A stretch of 64,000 bases of DNA from Kordiimonas laminariae (lineage in GTDB: Bacteria > Pseudomonadota > Alphaproteobacteria > Sphingomonadales > Kordiimonadaceae), in NCBI RefSeq assembly GCF_023008165.1, contig NZ_JAKQZA010000004.1, positions 186,001-250,000 on the forward strand, written 5' to 3'. Positions 54,943 to 63,731 of this stretch are shown here, piece after piece (positions within the stretch are counted from its first letter, which is position 1; every line of letters starts with the position of its first letter). The notes under the pieces were generated by a model. That model searched no databases. It worked only from the letters and a program-made list of their open reading frames with translations, and was not told where the DNA came from. A program made the translations under genes and the position numbers.

Positions 54943-55827
54943 TTATTTGCCTGAAAGCTTTTCTTTTTCCTCGTTGGTCAGGCGCAATAGGCCTTCCTGT
55001 GAGGTAGAAGCAAGGAGCCGACCGTCACGTGCATATAGCGCACCGCGGGCGAGGGCTCGGCCTTTGCCGCTCCAGTAACCTTCGGTTTTATAGAATACCC
55101 AATCATCTACGCGGAAATTCTCCCGGTGGAACCAGATAGCATGATCAAGACTCGCCACAGTTTTAAGGCGCTTATCACGCGGAATAATAGCGTGTGGGCG
55201 CATACTGGCTGATATCAAACCAAAATCAGAAACATAAGCGAGTAAACGGTCGTGGAGTAGTTGCTCATCACCGATTGGTTCTTTCATTTTGAACCAGAAA
55301 CCAGTTACCGGATCTTTTGGTTCAGGCTTCAGGATATCCATCCGGTCAATAGAGCGCATTTCAACAGGCAGGAACGCTGAGTTGGGCCTTGATTTACCAA
55401 GCTCTTTCATAACCCGCTCGTAATAAGCTTCGTCACTCTCTAGGTCATCAGGGCCCGGTACGTCACTCAGATCAATCTGGTGTTCCATACCCACTTCGCC
55501 CACATGGAAAGAGGCGGCGAGTGTGAAAATTGCCTGCCCGTTCTGGATAGCGTTTACACGCCGTGTAACAAAGCTTCTGCCGTCCCTGATTGGGTCAACA
55601 TCATAGATGATAGGCTGGCCCGCTATACCCGGACGGATGAAATAGTTATGGAGCGAATGCAGACGGAACTCAGGGTCCACTGTTTGTGTGGCGGCGTCCA
55701 TCGCCTGCGCAATCACATGGCCACCAAACACGTGCTTATTGGGCCATTCATTTGGATCACCTCTAAAGAGGAGATTATCGAGACGTTCAATTTCTAAGCC
55801 ATCAAGAATAGCTTTAACGTTAGACAT
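54943..55827 (-). CDS. tesB: Acyl-CoA thioesterase II (TesB)
   Basis: 294 residues with the double-hotdog TesB layout: F-G-G-H-V-I-A-Q-A near residue 36, S-L-H-N-Y-F-I-R-P-G, and the catalytic-site region A-S-L-D-H-A-I-W-F-H-R near 225. It hydrolyses medium and long acyl-CoAs. It is the last gene of the minus-strand run MATE, aldolase, tesB, 20 bp after the aldolase gene. Confidence 0.93.
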   Translation of the reverse strand: MSNVKAILDGLEIERLDNLLFRGDPNEWPNKHVFGGHVIAQAMDAATQTVDPEFRLHSLHNYFIRPGIAGQPIIYDVDPIRDGRSFVTRRVNAIQNGQAIFTLAASFHVGEVGMEHQIDLSDVPGPDDLESDEAYYERVMKELGKSRPNSAFLPVEMRSIDRMDILKPEPKDPVTGFWFKMKEPIGDEQLLHDRLLAYVSDFGLISASMRPHAIIPRDKRLKTVASLDHAIWFHRENFRVDDWVFYKTEGYWSGKGRALARGALYARDGRLLASTSQEGLLRLTNEEKEKLSGK

Positions 55828-55847
55828 AAAATTCCTTAACTCGGGGA

Positions 55848-56627
55848 TTAATCGCGGAAACTTGGGTCAAGACGGTCCATTTTCCGGAGAAGTGCAGGCC
55901 ATGTGAAATTATCGGCACCGTTAGCGCCAGCTACCACCAGCAGATCGCGCAAGGCATTGTTCAGTGCGTCTTCGCTCATGCTGTAAAGCTCCTGACCTGT
56001 GCTTTCAGTGAGGATTTGGATTTTACAGGCTTTCTCAAGGAAATACATAAGCTCAAAGGCTTTTGCCACGCTATCACCAACAGTTAGCGTGCCGTGGTTC
56101 CTTAAAACCAAGGCATTCTTTTCACCCATATCAGCTACTAGGCGTTCTTTTTCGCCGTCATTTACAGCGAAGCCTTCATAATCATGATAGGCCACATTGG
56201 CCCACGCAGGAATGGAACTTTGGCAAAGAAGCTTAAGGCCTTCTTTCTGGTTGGAAACAGCTACGCCGTAGTCTGTGTGCAGATGAAGCACACAGTTGGC
56301 ATCATCTCTTGCCTCATGGATTGCACTATGGATCACGAAGCCAGCGGCGTTCGGAATGTGAGGTGTATCCATCAACACATTACCGTTCAGATCCACCTTA
56401 ATCAGGCTGGAGGCCGTGATTTCATCAAACATTAGCCCTAGGGGGTTAATAAGAAAATGGTGATCGGTATTAGGGATACGAGCGGAGATATGGGTGTAAA
56501 TCAAATCATCCCAGCCAAAATGCGCCACAAGACGGTAGGCTGCAGCTAGGTTTACTCGTGCTTCCCATTCTTCAGCTGAAACTTGATCTTTTACCGAGTT
56601 AATTTCCAAAATTCCCGGTTTTGCCAT
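55848..56627 (-). CDS. Class II aldolase/adducin-family protein
   Basis: 259 residues with the class II fold. The zinc histidines are in L-H-L-H-T (two) and L-R-N-H-G (one), and the Y-T-H-I-S-A-R-I motif is near residue 44. Relatives include fuculose-phosphate aldolase and many uncharacterised members. The start has a perfect AGGAGG five bases before the ATG, the strongest ribosome site in the window. The substrate is unknown. Confidence 0.85.
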   Translation of the reverse strand: MAKPGILEINSVKDQVSAEEWEARVNLAAAYRLVAHFGWDDLIYTHISARIPNTDHHFLINPLGLMFDEITASSLIKVDLNGNVLMDTPHIPNAAGFVIHSAIHEARDDANCVLHLHTDYGVAVSNQKEGLKLLCQSSIPAWANVAYHDYEGFAVNDGEKERLVADMGEKNALVLRNHGTLTVGDSVAKAFELMYFLEKACKIQILTESTGQELYSMSEDALNNALRDLLVVAGANGADNFTWPALLRKMDRLDPSFRD

Positions 56628-56720
56628 GATAACCTCCTGTCCCCAATTCCTAAGACTGTGCCACTATAAATGACATTCATTAAAAAGGTAGGCTGAATTG
56701 AAAAAAGGTCCAGCAGGTGG

Positions 56721-58127
56721 TTATTCTTCTGGGTGCTCGACGGCATAGGCTCTAACAGGCTCTCGACCAACGCCAGCAACAGATTGAACGGCAAGGGGAA
56801 GGTGTTTGCCTGCTGCCTCCAGCCATGCGGTAGAGCGGAACCTGAGAACAAGTAGAAGTGCCTTGATGGCATAATCAGCGATGATAACCGCATACATTAT
56901 TTCTACGCTATACCCCATATAGGCAACGGCAAAGCCAATGGACAGACGCCCGACAATCATACCTGCAAAGGTTACGAACAGGGGATAACGCGTGTCACCC
57001 GCGCCCCTAAGCGCTCCACCGATTGCGAATTCAATCGCCATCAATGGCTGTATAATCGCTAGGATCAGGATGAAGTATTCTGTGTGAGCACGTACTTCTG
57101 GGTCGATTGACAGCATAGCGGCCAGAGGTGTTTTGAGAGCGTATGTGATAAGCGCCATAATAGTCATGCAAATGATGGCGAGCCTCATAGTCATCCAGCC
57201 GTTGGCGATAGCACCCTCGGGATCAAGTGCCCCCAGATGCTGGCCGGATAGCGTTGCACTTGCCGTGCCGAAACCAAGGCCCACCACGATGCATACACTC
57301 AGCACCGTGATGCCGATACCGTAGGCTGCAAACGCGGCGGTGCCGTAACCAGCGACTAGCATCATAAAGAGGAGGAAGCTTGATTGGATAAGGATTTGCT
57401 CTAGCGCAGCGGGGGCGCCGATTTGAATAAGCTGGCTAAGGCGGTCTTTATTAAATGCTTCACTGGGTTTTGGCTTCAGCACATAGCTGCGCGTTAGCCA
57501 GTGAAGGAAAAACCACAAAAGTACCAGACCTTGACCTAAGCCTGTGCCCCACGGAATGCCTGAAATGCCCAGTTCAGGTAACCCAAACTTGCCGTAAAGA
57601 AATGCGTAGGACCCGAGAATACCCAGGATCGTGGAATATGCAGTGAAAACAAGAGGTCGCATTACATCTCCAATCGCACGAAAACTGGTGGCGATTGTGA
57701 GTGTGATTGCGAAGACAATATTCAAGATAGCAGTTGGGCGGATGTAATCAGCAGCCATTTTACTGGATGCAGGATCTAGTTTGAAAAGCCCGACCATTTG
57801 ATCAGCACATAGATAGGTAACAGTGCCGAGTATAATAGAAATGAGTATAGAAAGAGAGAGCGAGCTGGTTGTGGCTGCTGAGGCTTCGCTGGTATCCTCA
57901 GCCCCCCATGCTCGGGCGACAACGGCGGTTGTTGCCACTGAAAGTGCCATAGCTGCAGCCATTAAAAGGAAATGAATGCGTCCACCTGTTACAACAGCAG
58001 CGCTGGCTTCAGAACCAAGAGGTGCAACAATCCACAAGTGTGCGAATGAAATCGAAACCATCAGGATATTGCTGATGATGTTCGGCCCTGCCAGTTGCCA
58101 GACTTTCCTGTAAGATAATTGATCCAT
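56721..58127 (-). CDS. MATE-family efflux transporter
   Basis: About 468 residues in 12 membrane helices, with the MATE N-half pattern (P-N-I-I-S-N-I-L-M-V, V-A-R-A-W-G-A) and repeat in the C-half (A-S-A-T-L-S-G-Q-H-L-G-A). It exports organic cations or drugs with H+ or Na+. ATG 58127 is chosen as the family begins here; a TTG at 58172 is possible. Neither has a clear ribosome site. It runs in the same direction as the aldolase and tesB genes. Confidence 0.87.
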   Translation of the reverse strand: MDQLSYRKVWQLAGPNIISNILMVSISFAHLWIVAPLGSEASAAVVTGGRIHFLLMAAAMALSVATTAVVARAWGAEDTSEASAATTSSLSLSILISIILGTVTYLCADQMVGLFKLDPASSKMAADYIRPTAILNIVFAITLTIATSFRAIGDVMRPLVFTAYSTILGILGSYAFLYGKFGLPELGISGIPWGTGLGQGLVLLWFFLHWLTRSYVLKPKPSEAFNKDRLSQLIQIGAPAALEQILIQSSFLLFMMLVAGYGTAAFAAYGIGITVLSVCIVVGLGFGTASATLSGQHLGALDPEGAIANGWMTMRLAIICMTIMALITYALKTPLAAMLSIDPEVRAHTEYFILILAIIQPLMAIEFAIGGALRGAGDTRYPLFVTFAGMIVGRLSIGFAVAYMGYSVEIMYAVIIADYAIKALLLVLRFRSTAWLEAAGKHLPLAVQSVAGVGREPVRAYAVEHPEE

Positions 58128-58406
58128 AAAACTGGATGAACTTTCACATATATACTGCGATAAAATACTCAAAAGAACATTAGCTTAAAATGACTTAGTT
58201 CGAATGTGATGGGTGTCACAGAATTTCTTCAAAAATCTGGAAGGGCGTTATTCTGCGGCCTTTACGGCACTATGGCTTTGCTAGGGCTGTGCTGGATTTT
58301 GTCAAATACAAAAAATTATGTCTTTTAACCTTGAAGCGACGCCTAATCGCCTTACCCCTTATATGCGGATTGAATTTGGCCGAAGATCGGCGAGTGGGAG
58401 GGTAAT

Positions 58407-59588
58407 ATGAGTGATTTAGAGGCGTTTCGTAGCGAAACCCGTGCCTGGCTGGAAGAAAATTGCCCGGCAACCATGCGAAGCGGAGTAGGGGAATCCCTCA
58501 CAAGCGGCGAAGGCGATATTTGCTGGGGTGGGCGTAAATTCCAGTTTAAATCAGAAGATCAGAAGCTTTGGCTTGAACGTATGGGCTCTCGCGGTTGGAC
58601 AGTGCCAACATGGCCTACCGAATATGGTGGCGGTGGCCTTTCAAAGGATGAAGCGAAAATCCTTCAGGAAGAACTGCGCCGTATTAAAGCGAAACCAGCG
58701 CTTGTTTCTTTCGGTATCTGGATGCTTGGCCCTGCGCTGCTTAAATTCGGAACACATGAGCAAAAGCTTGAGCATCTTCCAAAAATCGCACGCGGTGAAA
58801 TTCGCTGGTGTCAGGGGTATTCTGAACCAAACGCCGGGTCTGACTTGGCGTCATTGGCGACAAAGGCTGAGGATAAAGGCGACCATTATATCGTAAATGG
58901 TCAAAAAGTATGGACATCATACGCGGATCAGGCGGATTGGATTTTCTGTCTTGTACGTACCAACCCTGATGACAAGCATAATGGTATCAGCTTTGTACTT
59001 TTCGATATGGAAAGTGAAGGCGTTTCCACAAAACCAATTCAGTTGATCTCCGGTTACTCACCATTCTGCGAAACATTCTTTGATAATGTAACTGTATCTA
59101 AAACGAACCTTGTTGGTGAAGAAAACAAGGGCTGGACGATCGCCAAATATCTTCTCACTCACGAGCGCACCGGTATCAGCGATATGGGTATGCCAGCGCC
59201 GCTCAACAGCCTTGCAGTTGAAAAATTAGGTACAGTTGATGGTGAGTTGGAAGACAAAATGCTTCACCACCAGATCGCAGAGCATGAAATTGACGCTGCT
59301 TCTTTTGTGTTCACTATGGAGCGCGCGAAGGATGAAGCCAAAGCTGGCGGTGATATGGGGGCCTTTTCTTCCATGCTTAAAGGCTACGGTACAGAAATTA
59401 ATAAAGCCCGTCATGAACTTATCGTGAAAGTAAACGGCTCTGATGCCTTCGAATGGGAAGGTCAATTCTCAAACAATGGCGAAATTGCAAGAAGCTGGCT
59501 ACGTACGAAGGCCAACTCAATTGAAGGCGGTACCACAGAGGTACAGCTGAATATCATTGCAAAACGCATTCTAGATTTGCCGGCGTAA
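58407..59588 (+). CDS. Acyl-CoA dehydrogenase, catalytic subunit of an adjacent pair
   Basis: 393 residues with Y-S-E-P-N-A-G-S-D-L-A-S (FAD loop) and C-terminal I-E-G-G-T-T-E-V-Q-L-N-I-I-A-K-R, which keeps a glutamate where the catalytic base of the family sits. Start GGGAGGG upstream. The next gene, 15 bp on, encodes a partner lacking that residue, which resembles heterotetrameric (alpha2-beta2) dehydrogenases for bulky or steroid-like side chains. The substrate is inferred from this only. Confidence 0.88.
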   Translation: MSDLEAFRSETRAWLEENCPATMRSGVGESLTSGEGDICWGGRKFQFKSEDQKLWLERMGSRGWTVPTWPTEYGGGGLSKDEAKILQEELRRIKAKPALVSFGIWMLGPALLKFGTHEQKLEHLPKIARGEIRWCQGYSEPNAGSDLASLATKAEDKGDHYIVNGQKVWTSYADQADWIFCLVRTNPDDKHNGISFVLFDMESEGVSTKPIQLISGYSPFCETFFDNVTVSKTNLVGEENKGWTIAKYLLTHERTGISDMGMPAPLNSLAVEKLGTVDGELEDKMLHHQIAEHEIDAASFVFTMERAKDEAKAGGDMGAFSSMLKGYGTEINKARHELIVKVNGSDAFEWEGQFSNNGEIARSWLRTKANSIEGGTTEVQLNIIAKRILDLPA

Positions 59589-59603
59589 GGGGGAGTTTGA
59601 CCA

Positions 59604-60740
59604 ATGGCTATGATTTTGAATGAAGAGCAGCAACTGCTGAAAGAATCTGCAGAAGGCTTCTTTAACGAAAAAGCACCAATTTCCCAGCTGCGTCAGCTTC
59701 GTGATGATAAAGACGAGACAGGCTATTCGAAACAGCTTTGGACCGAAATGTCAGAAATGGGGTTTGCGGGCCTTCTTATTGATGAAGACCACGGCGGCAC
59801 AGGTTTTGGCGTGATGGGGGCAGGCATTGTTGCGGAAGCAATGGGAAGAACGCTTTCCGCATCACCGTATTTTGCCAGCTCTATCGTTGGTGCATCTCTT
59901 ATTAAAGCAGCAGGAAATGATACGCAGAAATCTACGTTGTTGCCTGCAATCGCCGCTGGGGAGACAATTGTTACGCTCGCTGTTGATGAAACAAGCACAC
60001 ACAATCCCGAACGTACTTCTGTAAAAGCTACATCGGCGGAAGGCGGTTATGTGCTGAACGGCATGAAAACATTTGTACCTGAAGGCCATGTGGCTGATCA
60101 GATCATCGTCCTTGCCCGCACATCTGGTGATGCGGGTGGTGCGAACGGTTTAAGCCTGTTCCTTGTTGATCGCCGTGCCGCTGGTGTGATTGCGGACCGT
60201 ACAGTGATGTCAGATAGCCGTAACTGGGCGAAAATTACGCTTGAGGGTGTGAAAGTTTCTGCCGAAAACCTTCTTGGTGAAGAAGGTGCAGCGATGAAAG
60301 CACTGGGACCAGTGCTTGATAAAGCAAATATCATTCTGGCATCTGAACTGCTTGGTATTGCGCAGGAATGCCTAGACCGTACAGTTGCTTATCTTCAGGA
60401 GCGTAAGCAGTTTGGTGTACTAATTGGCTCTTTCCAGGGGCTTCAGCACCGCGCAGCTCAGCTTTTCAGTGAAATTGAAGTAACACGCTCTGCGGTCATG
60501 AAAGCGCAGCAGATGGCAGAGATGGGCGGCGATGTAAGTTGGTTTGCAAGCCTTGCAAAAGCAAAAGCCTCTAAAACGGCTGAACTTGCTACGAATGAAG
60601 CTATTCAAATGCACGGCGGCATCGGCATGACAGATGAATTTGATATCGGTTTCTTTATCAAACGTGCCCGTGTTGCGCAGACACTTTATGGCGGTTTCAA
60701 TTACCACGCAGACCGTTTCGCACGCACTAGCGGTTATTAA
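59604..60740 (+). CDS. Acyl-CoA dehydrogenase-like, probable non-catalytic beta subunit
   Basis: 378 residues with normal acyl-CoA dehydrogenase domains (M-H-G-G-I-G-M-T near residue 335) but the usual Y-E-G-T catalytic loop reads T-L-Y-G-G-F-N, without glutamate. The N-terminal sequence L-L-K-E-S-A is typical of these beta-type subunits. It is therefore probably the partner of the subunit encoded immediately upstream, supplying FAD-binding surface. The acyl-CoA ligase gene follows 11 bp later. Confidence 0.83.
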   Translation: MAMILNEEQQLLKESAEGFFNEKAPISQLRQLRDDKDETGYSKQLWTEMSEMGFAGLLIDEDHGGTGFGVMGAGIVAEAMGRTLSASPYFASSIVGASLIKAAGNDTQKSTLLPAIAAGETIVTLAVDETSTHNPERTSVKATSAEGGYVLNGMKTFVPEGHVADQIIVLARTSGDAGGANGLSLFLVDRRAAGVIADRTVMSDSRNWAKITLEGVKVSAENLLGEEGAAMKALGPVLDKANIILASELLGIAQECLDRTVAYLQERKQFGVLIGSFQGLQHRAAQLFSEIEVTRSAVMKAQQMAEMGGDVSWFASLAKAKASKTAELATNEAIQMHGGIGMTDEFDIGFFIKRARVAQTLYGGFNYHADRFARTSGY

Positions 60741-60751
60741 GGGGGAAATAG

Positions 60752-62488
60752 ATGCTTGATGCACTGGAATTGCCGGAAGTTGATCCAGCTACACCGATAG
60801 ATACCGTTATGCGCGGCCTTTGTGCGCCGGGTATGCCGTTTGAAACTGTTGAGCAGGAAATAGACGGTATCACGCATACGGTTTTTAAAAACCAGCCGCC
60901 AACGATGCGTGAAGTACTCATGATGCTGATGGCTCATGATGAGAAGGAGTTTCTCGTTTACGGAGATACTCGTCTTAGCTTTAAGGAAACACTGGCGCGC
61001 GCTACGCAGCTATCACAGGCGCTTGTTGATGATCTGGGCGTGAAAAAGGGCGACCGTGTCGCGCTTGCAATGCGTAACTATCCTGAATGGCCAATCGCTT
61101 ATATGGCGATTGTGGGCTCCGGCGGTATTGCCGTGTTGATGAACGCTTGGTGGACCGAAGAAGAAATGTCGTGGGCCATGAATGATTGCGGTGCCAAAGT
61201 TGCTGTTTGTGACGGTGAACGTGCGAACCGCCTTGGTGCATACATCAGCGATAATCCTGATACACAGGTTCTTGTTGCACGGGATGAAATCGAAGAGACA
61301 GCAAATATCCGCCGGATGGAACCATTTCTTGAAGGAAAATCACCATTTGTATGGCCTTCCATTCCCATGGAAGCTGATGATCCGTGCCAGATGCTTTACA
61401 CATCGGGCTCAACAGGCTTTCCAAAGGGAGCATATTCAAGCCACCGTGCTGTGAATGCCGTTCTCTTTAACTGGATTGTTGTGGCGCTTTCGCTCAAAAT
61501 GCTTGGCCGTACGAACCCTGATCCTGATTTTCAGCCTATTATGCTGGTTGCTGTACCGTTTTTCCATGTAACGGGGCTTATGCCAGTTCTTATGGTTTCC
61601 GCTATTGCGGGCCGTAAGCTTGTGTTGATGCACAAGTGGGATGTGGAAATGGCGTTCCAGATGATTGATGCTGAGGGTGTGACTTCATTTACGGGTGTGC
61701 CGACTATGTCGTATGATATGGCGGCGTCCCCGCTTCGTAAAAATTACGATTTGTCTACGCTTGTTGATATCGGTGGCGGTGGTGCCGCACGCCCACCAGA
61801 GCATGTAAAACTTATCAAAGAAGCTTTTAAGGAAAGTAGCCCTGGGATTGGGTACGGCCTTACAGAAACAGGTTCGCTTGGTGCGCTTCTTTCTGGTGAA
61901 GAATATGTGGAACGCCCAAATAGTGTGGGTAAAGCAACACCTCCGATGGTAAGCGTGAAAATCGCTGGCGCGGACGGTGCACCGCTCGCTAATTATGAGC
62001 GTGGTGAAATTTGCATCAAATCCGTTACCAACGTGAAAGGTTATTGGAATAACCAGGAAGCCACAGACCGTGCATTCAAAGACGGTTGGATGCATACAGG
62101 TGACGTTGGTTACATCGACGATGAAGGATATATTTTTATCGTTGACCGTATGAAAGATATCATCATCCGTGGTGGTGAAAATATTAGCTCCCTTGAAGTG
62201 GAAGGTGTGTTGCATGCACATGCAAAAGTGGAAGACGTAATGGTCTTTTCGCTTCCTTGTCCGCACTTGGGTGAAATTGTGGGGGCTGCGATTGTGCCTG
62301 GGGAAGCAGGTGTGAACGCGGCAGAAATTCTGAACGAAGCGAAAGCGCACCTTGCGGCCTTTAAGATTCCTGAAAAAGTATGGATCAGAGAAGAGCCAAT
62401 GCCGCTTATCGCTTCCGGTAAAATTGATAGAAAAGCAGTGAAAGCCCATTACCAGGAAATGTGGCAAACTGAACAAGAGGGGAATTAA
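60752..62488 (+). CDS. Acyl-CoA synthetase (AMP-forming ligase)
   Basis: 578 residues. The P-loop is Y-T-S-G-S-T-G-F-P-K-G, and later motifs are G-Y-G-L-T-E-T-G and W-M-H-T-G-D-V-G-Y, with the C-terminal lysine in G-K-I-D-R-K. It activates a carboxylic acid to its CoA thioester, the entry reaction for the nearby dehydrogenases. Nothing fixes the acid: long-chain, branched or steroid-like are all possible. It sits 2 bp before the ACAD11-like gene. Confidence 0.9.
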   Translation: MLDALELPEVDPATPIDTVMRGLCAPGMPFETVEQEIDGITHTVFKNQPPTMREVLMMLMAHDEKEFLVYGDTRLSFKETLARATQLSQALVDDLGVKKGDRVALAMRNYPEWPIAYMAIVGSGGIAVLMNAWWTEEEMSWAMNDCGAKVAVCDGERANRLGAYISDNPDTQVLVARDEIEETANIRRMEPFLEGKSPFVWPSIPMEADDPCQMLYTSGSTGFPKGAYSSHRAVNAVLFNWIVVALSLKMLGRTNPDPDFQPIMLVAVPFFHVTGLMPVLMVSAIAGRKLVLMHKWDVEMAFQMIDAEGVTSFTGVPTMSYDMAASPLRKNYDLSTLVDIGGGGAARPPEHVKLIKEAFKESSPGIGYGLTETGSLGALLSGEEYVERPNSVGKATPPMVSVKIAGADGAPLANYERGEICIKSVTNVKGYWNNQEATDRAFKDGWMHTGDVGYIDDEGYIFIVDRMKDIIIRGGENISSLEVEGVLHAHAKVEDVMVFSLPCPHLGEIVGAAIVPGEAGVNAAEILNEAKAHLAAFKIPEKVWIREEPMPLIASGKIDRKAVKAHYQEMWQTEQEGN

Positions 62489-62490
62489 GT

Positions 62491-63723
62491 ATGAATTTAG
62501 GTCTTTCTCCACGCGCAACTGAGCTGCGCGATAAGGTCCGTAACTTTATCGAAACACATGTAGTGCCTGTTGAAGATGAATATCATCACGAAATTGGCAA
62601 AGGCGGCAGCCGCTGGGAATTCACTCCGCGGATGACGGAAATCCTTGAAACACTGAAGGCACAAGCGAAAAAAGACGGTCTTTGGAACTTCTGGCTGACA
62701 GATTCAGAAGAAGGTTACGGCCTTACAACTGTTGAATATGCTTATCTGGCCGAAGAAATGGGTCGTTCGCATATCGCTGCAGAAGCGTTTAACTGTAGCG
62801 CGCCAGATACTGGTAACATGGAAGTAATTGAGCGGTACGGCACCGATGAGCATAAAGAAAAATGGCTGAAGCCGCTTCTTGAAGGTAAAATTCGTTCTGC
62901 TTACCTGATGACAGAGCCTGATGTAGCATCTTCAGACGCTACAAATCTTGAAATGAGTGCAAAGCTTGATGGTGATCACTATGTGCTTAATGGCGAGAAA
63001 TATTGGGCTTCTGGCGCTGGCGACCCACGCTGTGCAGTTTATGTTGTAATGGTGAAAACGGGTGATGAAGATACACCTCGTAAGAACCGCCATAGCATGA
63101 TCTTTGTGGAGGCTGGTACGCCGGGTATTGAAATCCTGCGTCCAATGATGGTGTTTGGTCATGATGATGCACCGCACGGGCATATGCACATTCGTTTCAC
63201 TGATGTGAAAGTACCAAAAGAAAACCTCGTTCTTGGTGAAGGTCGTGGTTTTGAAGTATCCCAAGGCCGCTTGGGCCCAGGCCGTATTCACCACTGTATG
63301 CGTTCTATTGGTGCTGCTGAGCGTGCGCTTGATCTACTCTGTAAGCGCGCAACAACACGTGAAGCGTTTGGTCGCCCGCTTGCGAAACTTGGCGCTAACT
63401 ATGATATCATCGCGGAAGCACGTATCAGCATTGAGATGACCCGTCTGCTATGCCTGAAGGCTGCTTATATGATGGATACAATCGGCACGCAGGCTGCACA
63501 GCCTTATATCTCGCAGATCAAGGTGCAGGCACCTCGCATGGCGCTCGAAGTGATCGACGAGGCGATGCAAATGCATGGCGGCCGCGGTATTAGCCAGGAT
63601 TTCCCGCTTGCATCTATGTGGCACGGCCAGCGTACGCTTCGTTTCGCGGACGGGCCAGATGCCGTGCACCGGATGGTGATTGCGCGTACTGAGTTGAAGA
63701 AATACCGTTCGAACAGCGTGTAA
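62491..63723 (+). CDS. Acyl-CoA dehydrogenase, ACAD10/11 type
   Basis: 410 residues very like the dehydrogenase domain of ACAD11: C-S-A-P-D-T-G-N-M-E-V, M-T-E-P-D-V-A-S-S-D-A-T-N, G-R-L-G-P-G-R-I-H-H-C-M-R, and A-D-G-P-D near the end. It lacks the kinase domain fused to it in animals; a separate kinase is encoded at 53796. Together they could handle 4-hydroxyacyl-CoA. Translation probably follows from the ligase gene (2-bp gap). Confidence 0.88.
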   Translation: MNLGLSPRATELRDKVRNFIETHVVPVEDEYHHEIGKGGSRWEFTPRMTEILETLKAQAKKDGLWNFWLTDSEEGYGLTTVEYAYLAEEMGRSHIAAEAFNCSAPDTGNMEVIERYGTDEHKEKWLKPLLEGKIRSAYLMTEPDVASSDATNLEMSAKLDGDHYVLNGEKYWASGAGDPRCAVYVVMVKTGDEDTPRKNRHSMIFVEAGTPGIEILRPMMVFGHDDAPHGHMHIRFTDVKVPKENLVLGEGRGFEVSQGRLGPGRIHHCMRSIGAAERALDLLCKRATTREAFGRPLAKLGANYDIIAEARISIEMTRLLCLKAAYMMDTIGTQAAQPYISQIKVQAPRMALEVIDEAMQMHGGRGISQDFPLASMWHGQRTLRFADGPDAVHRMVIARTELKKYRSNSV

Positions 63724-63731
63724 GCCTGCCG

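Noticed and set aside
61685-62518. Long antisense frame opposite the acyl-CoA ligase gene (277 codons); likewise opposite 36113-36778, 54114-54770 and 8000-8599
   Set aside because: These are mirror frames of well-supported genes, with no family motif, no ribosome site and odd composition.
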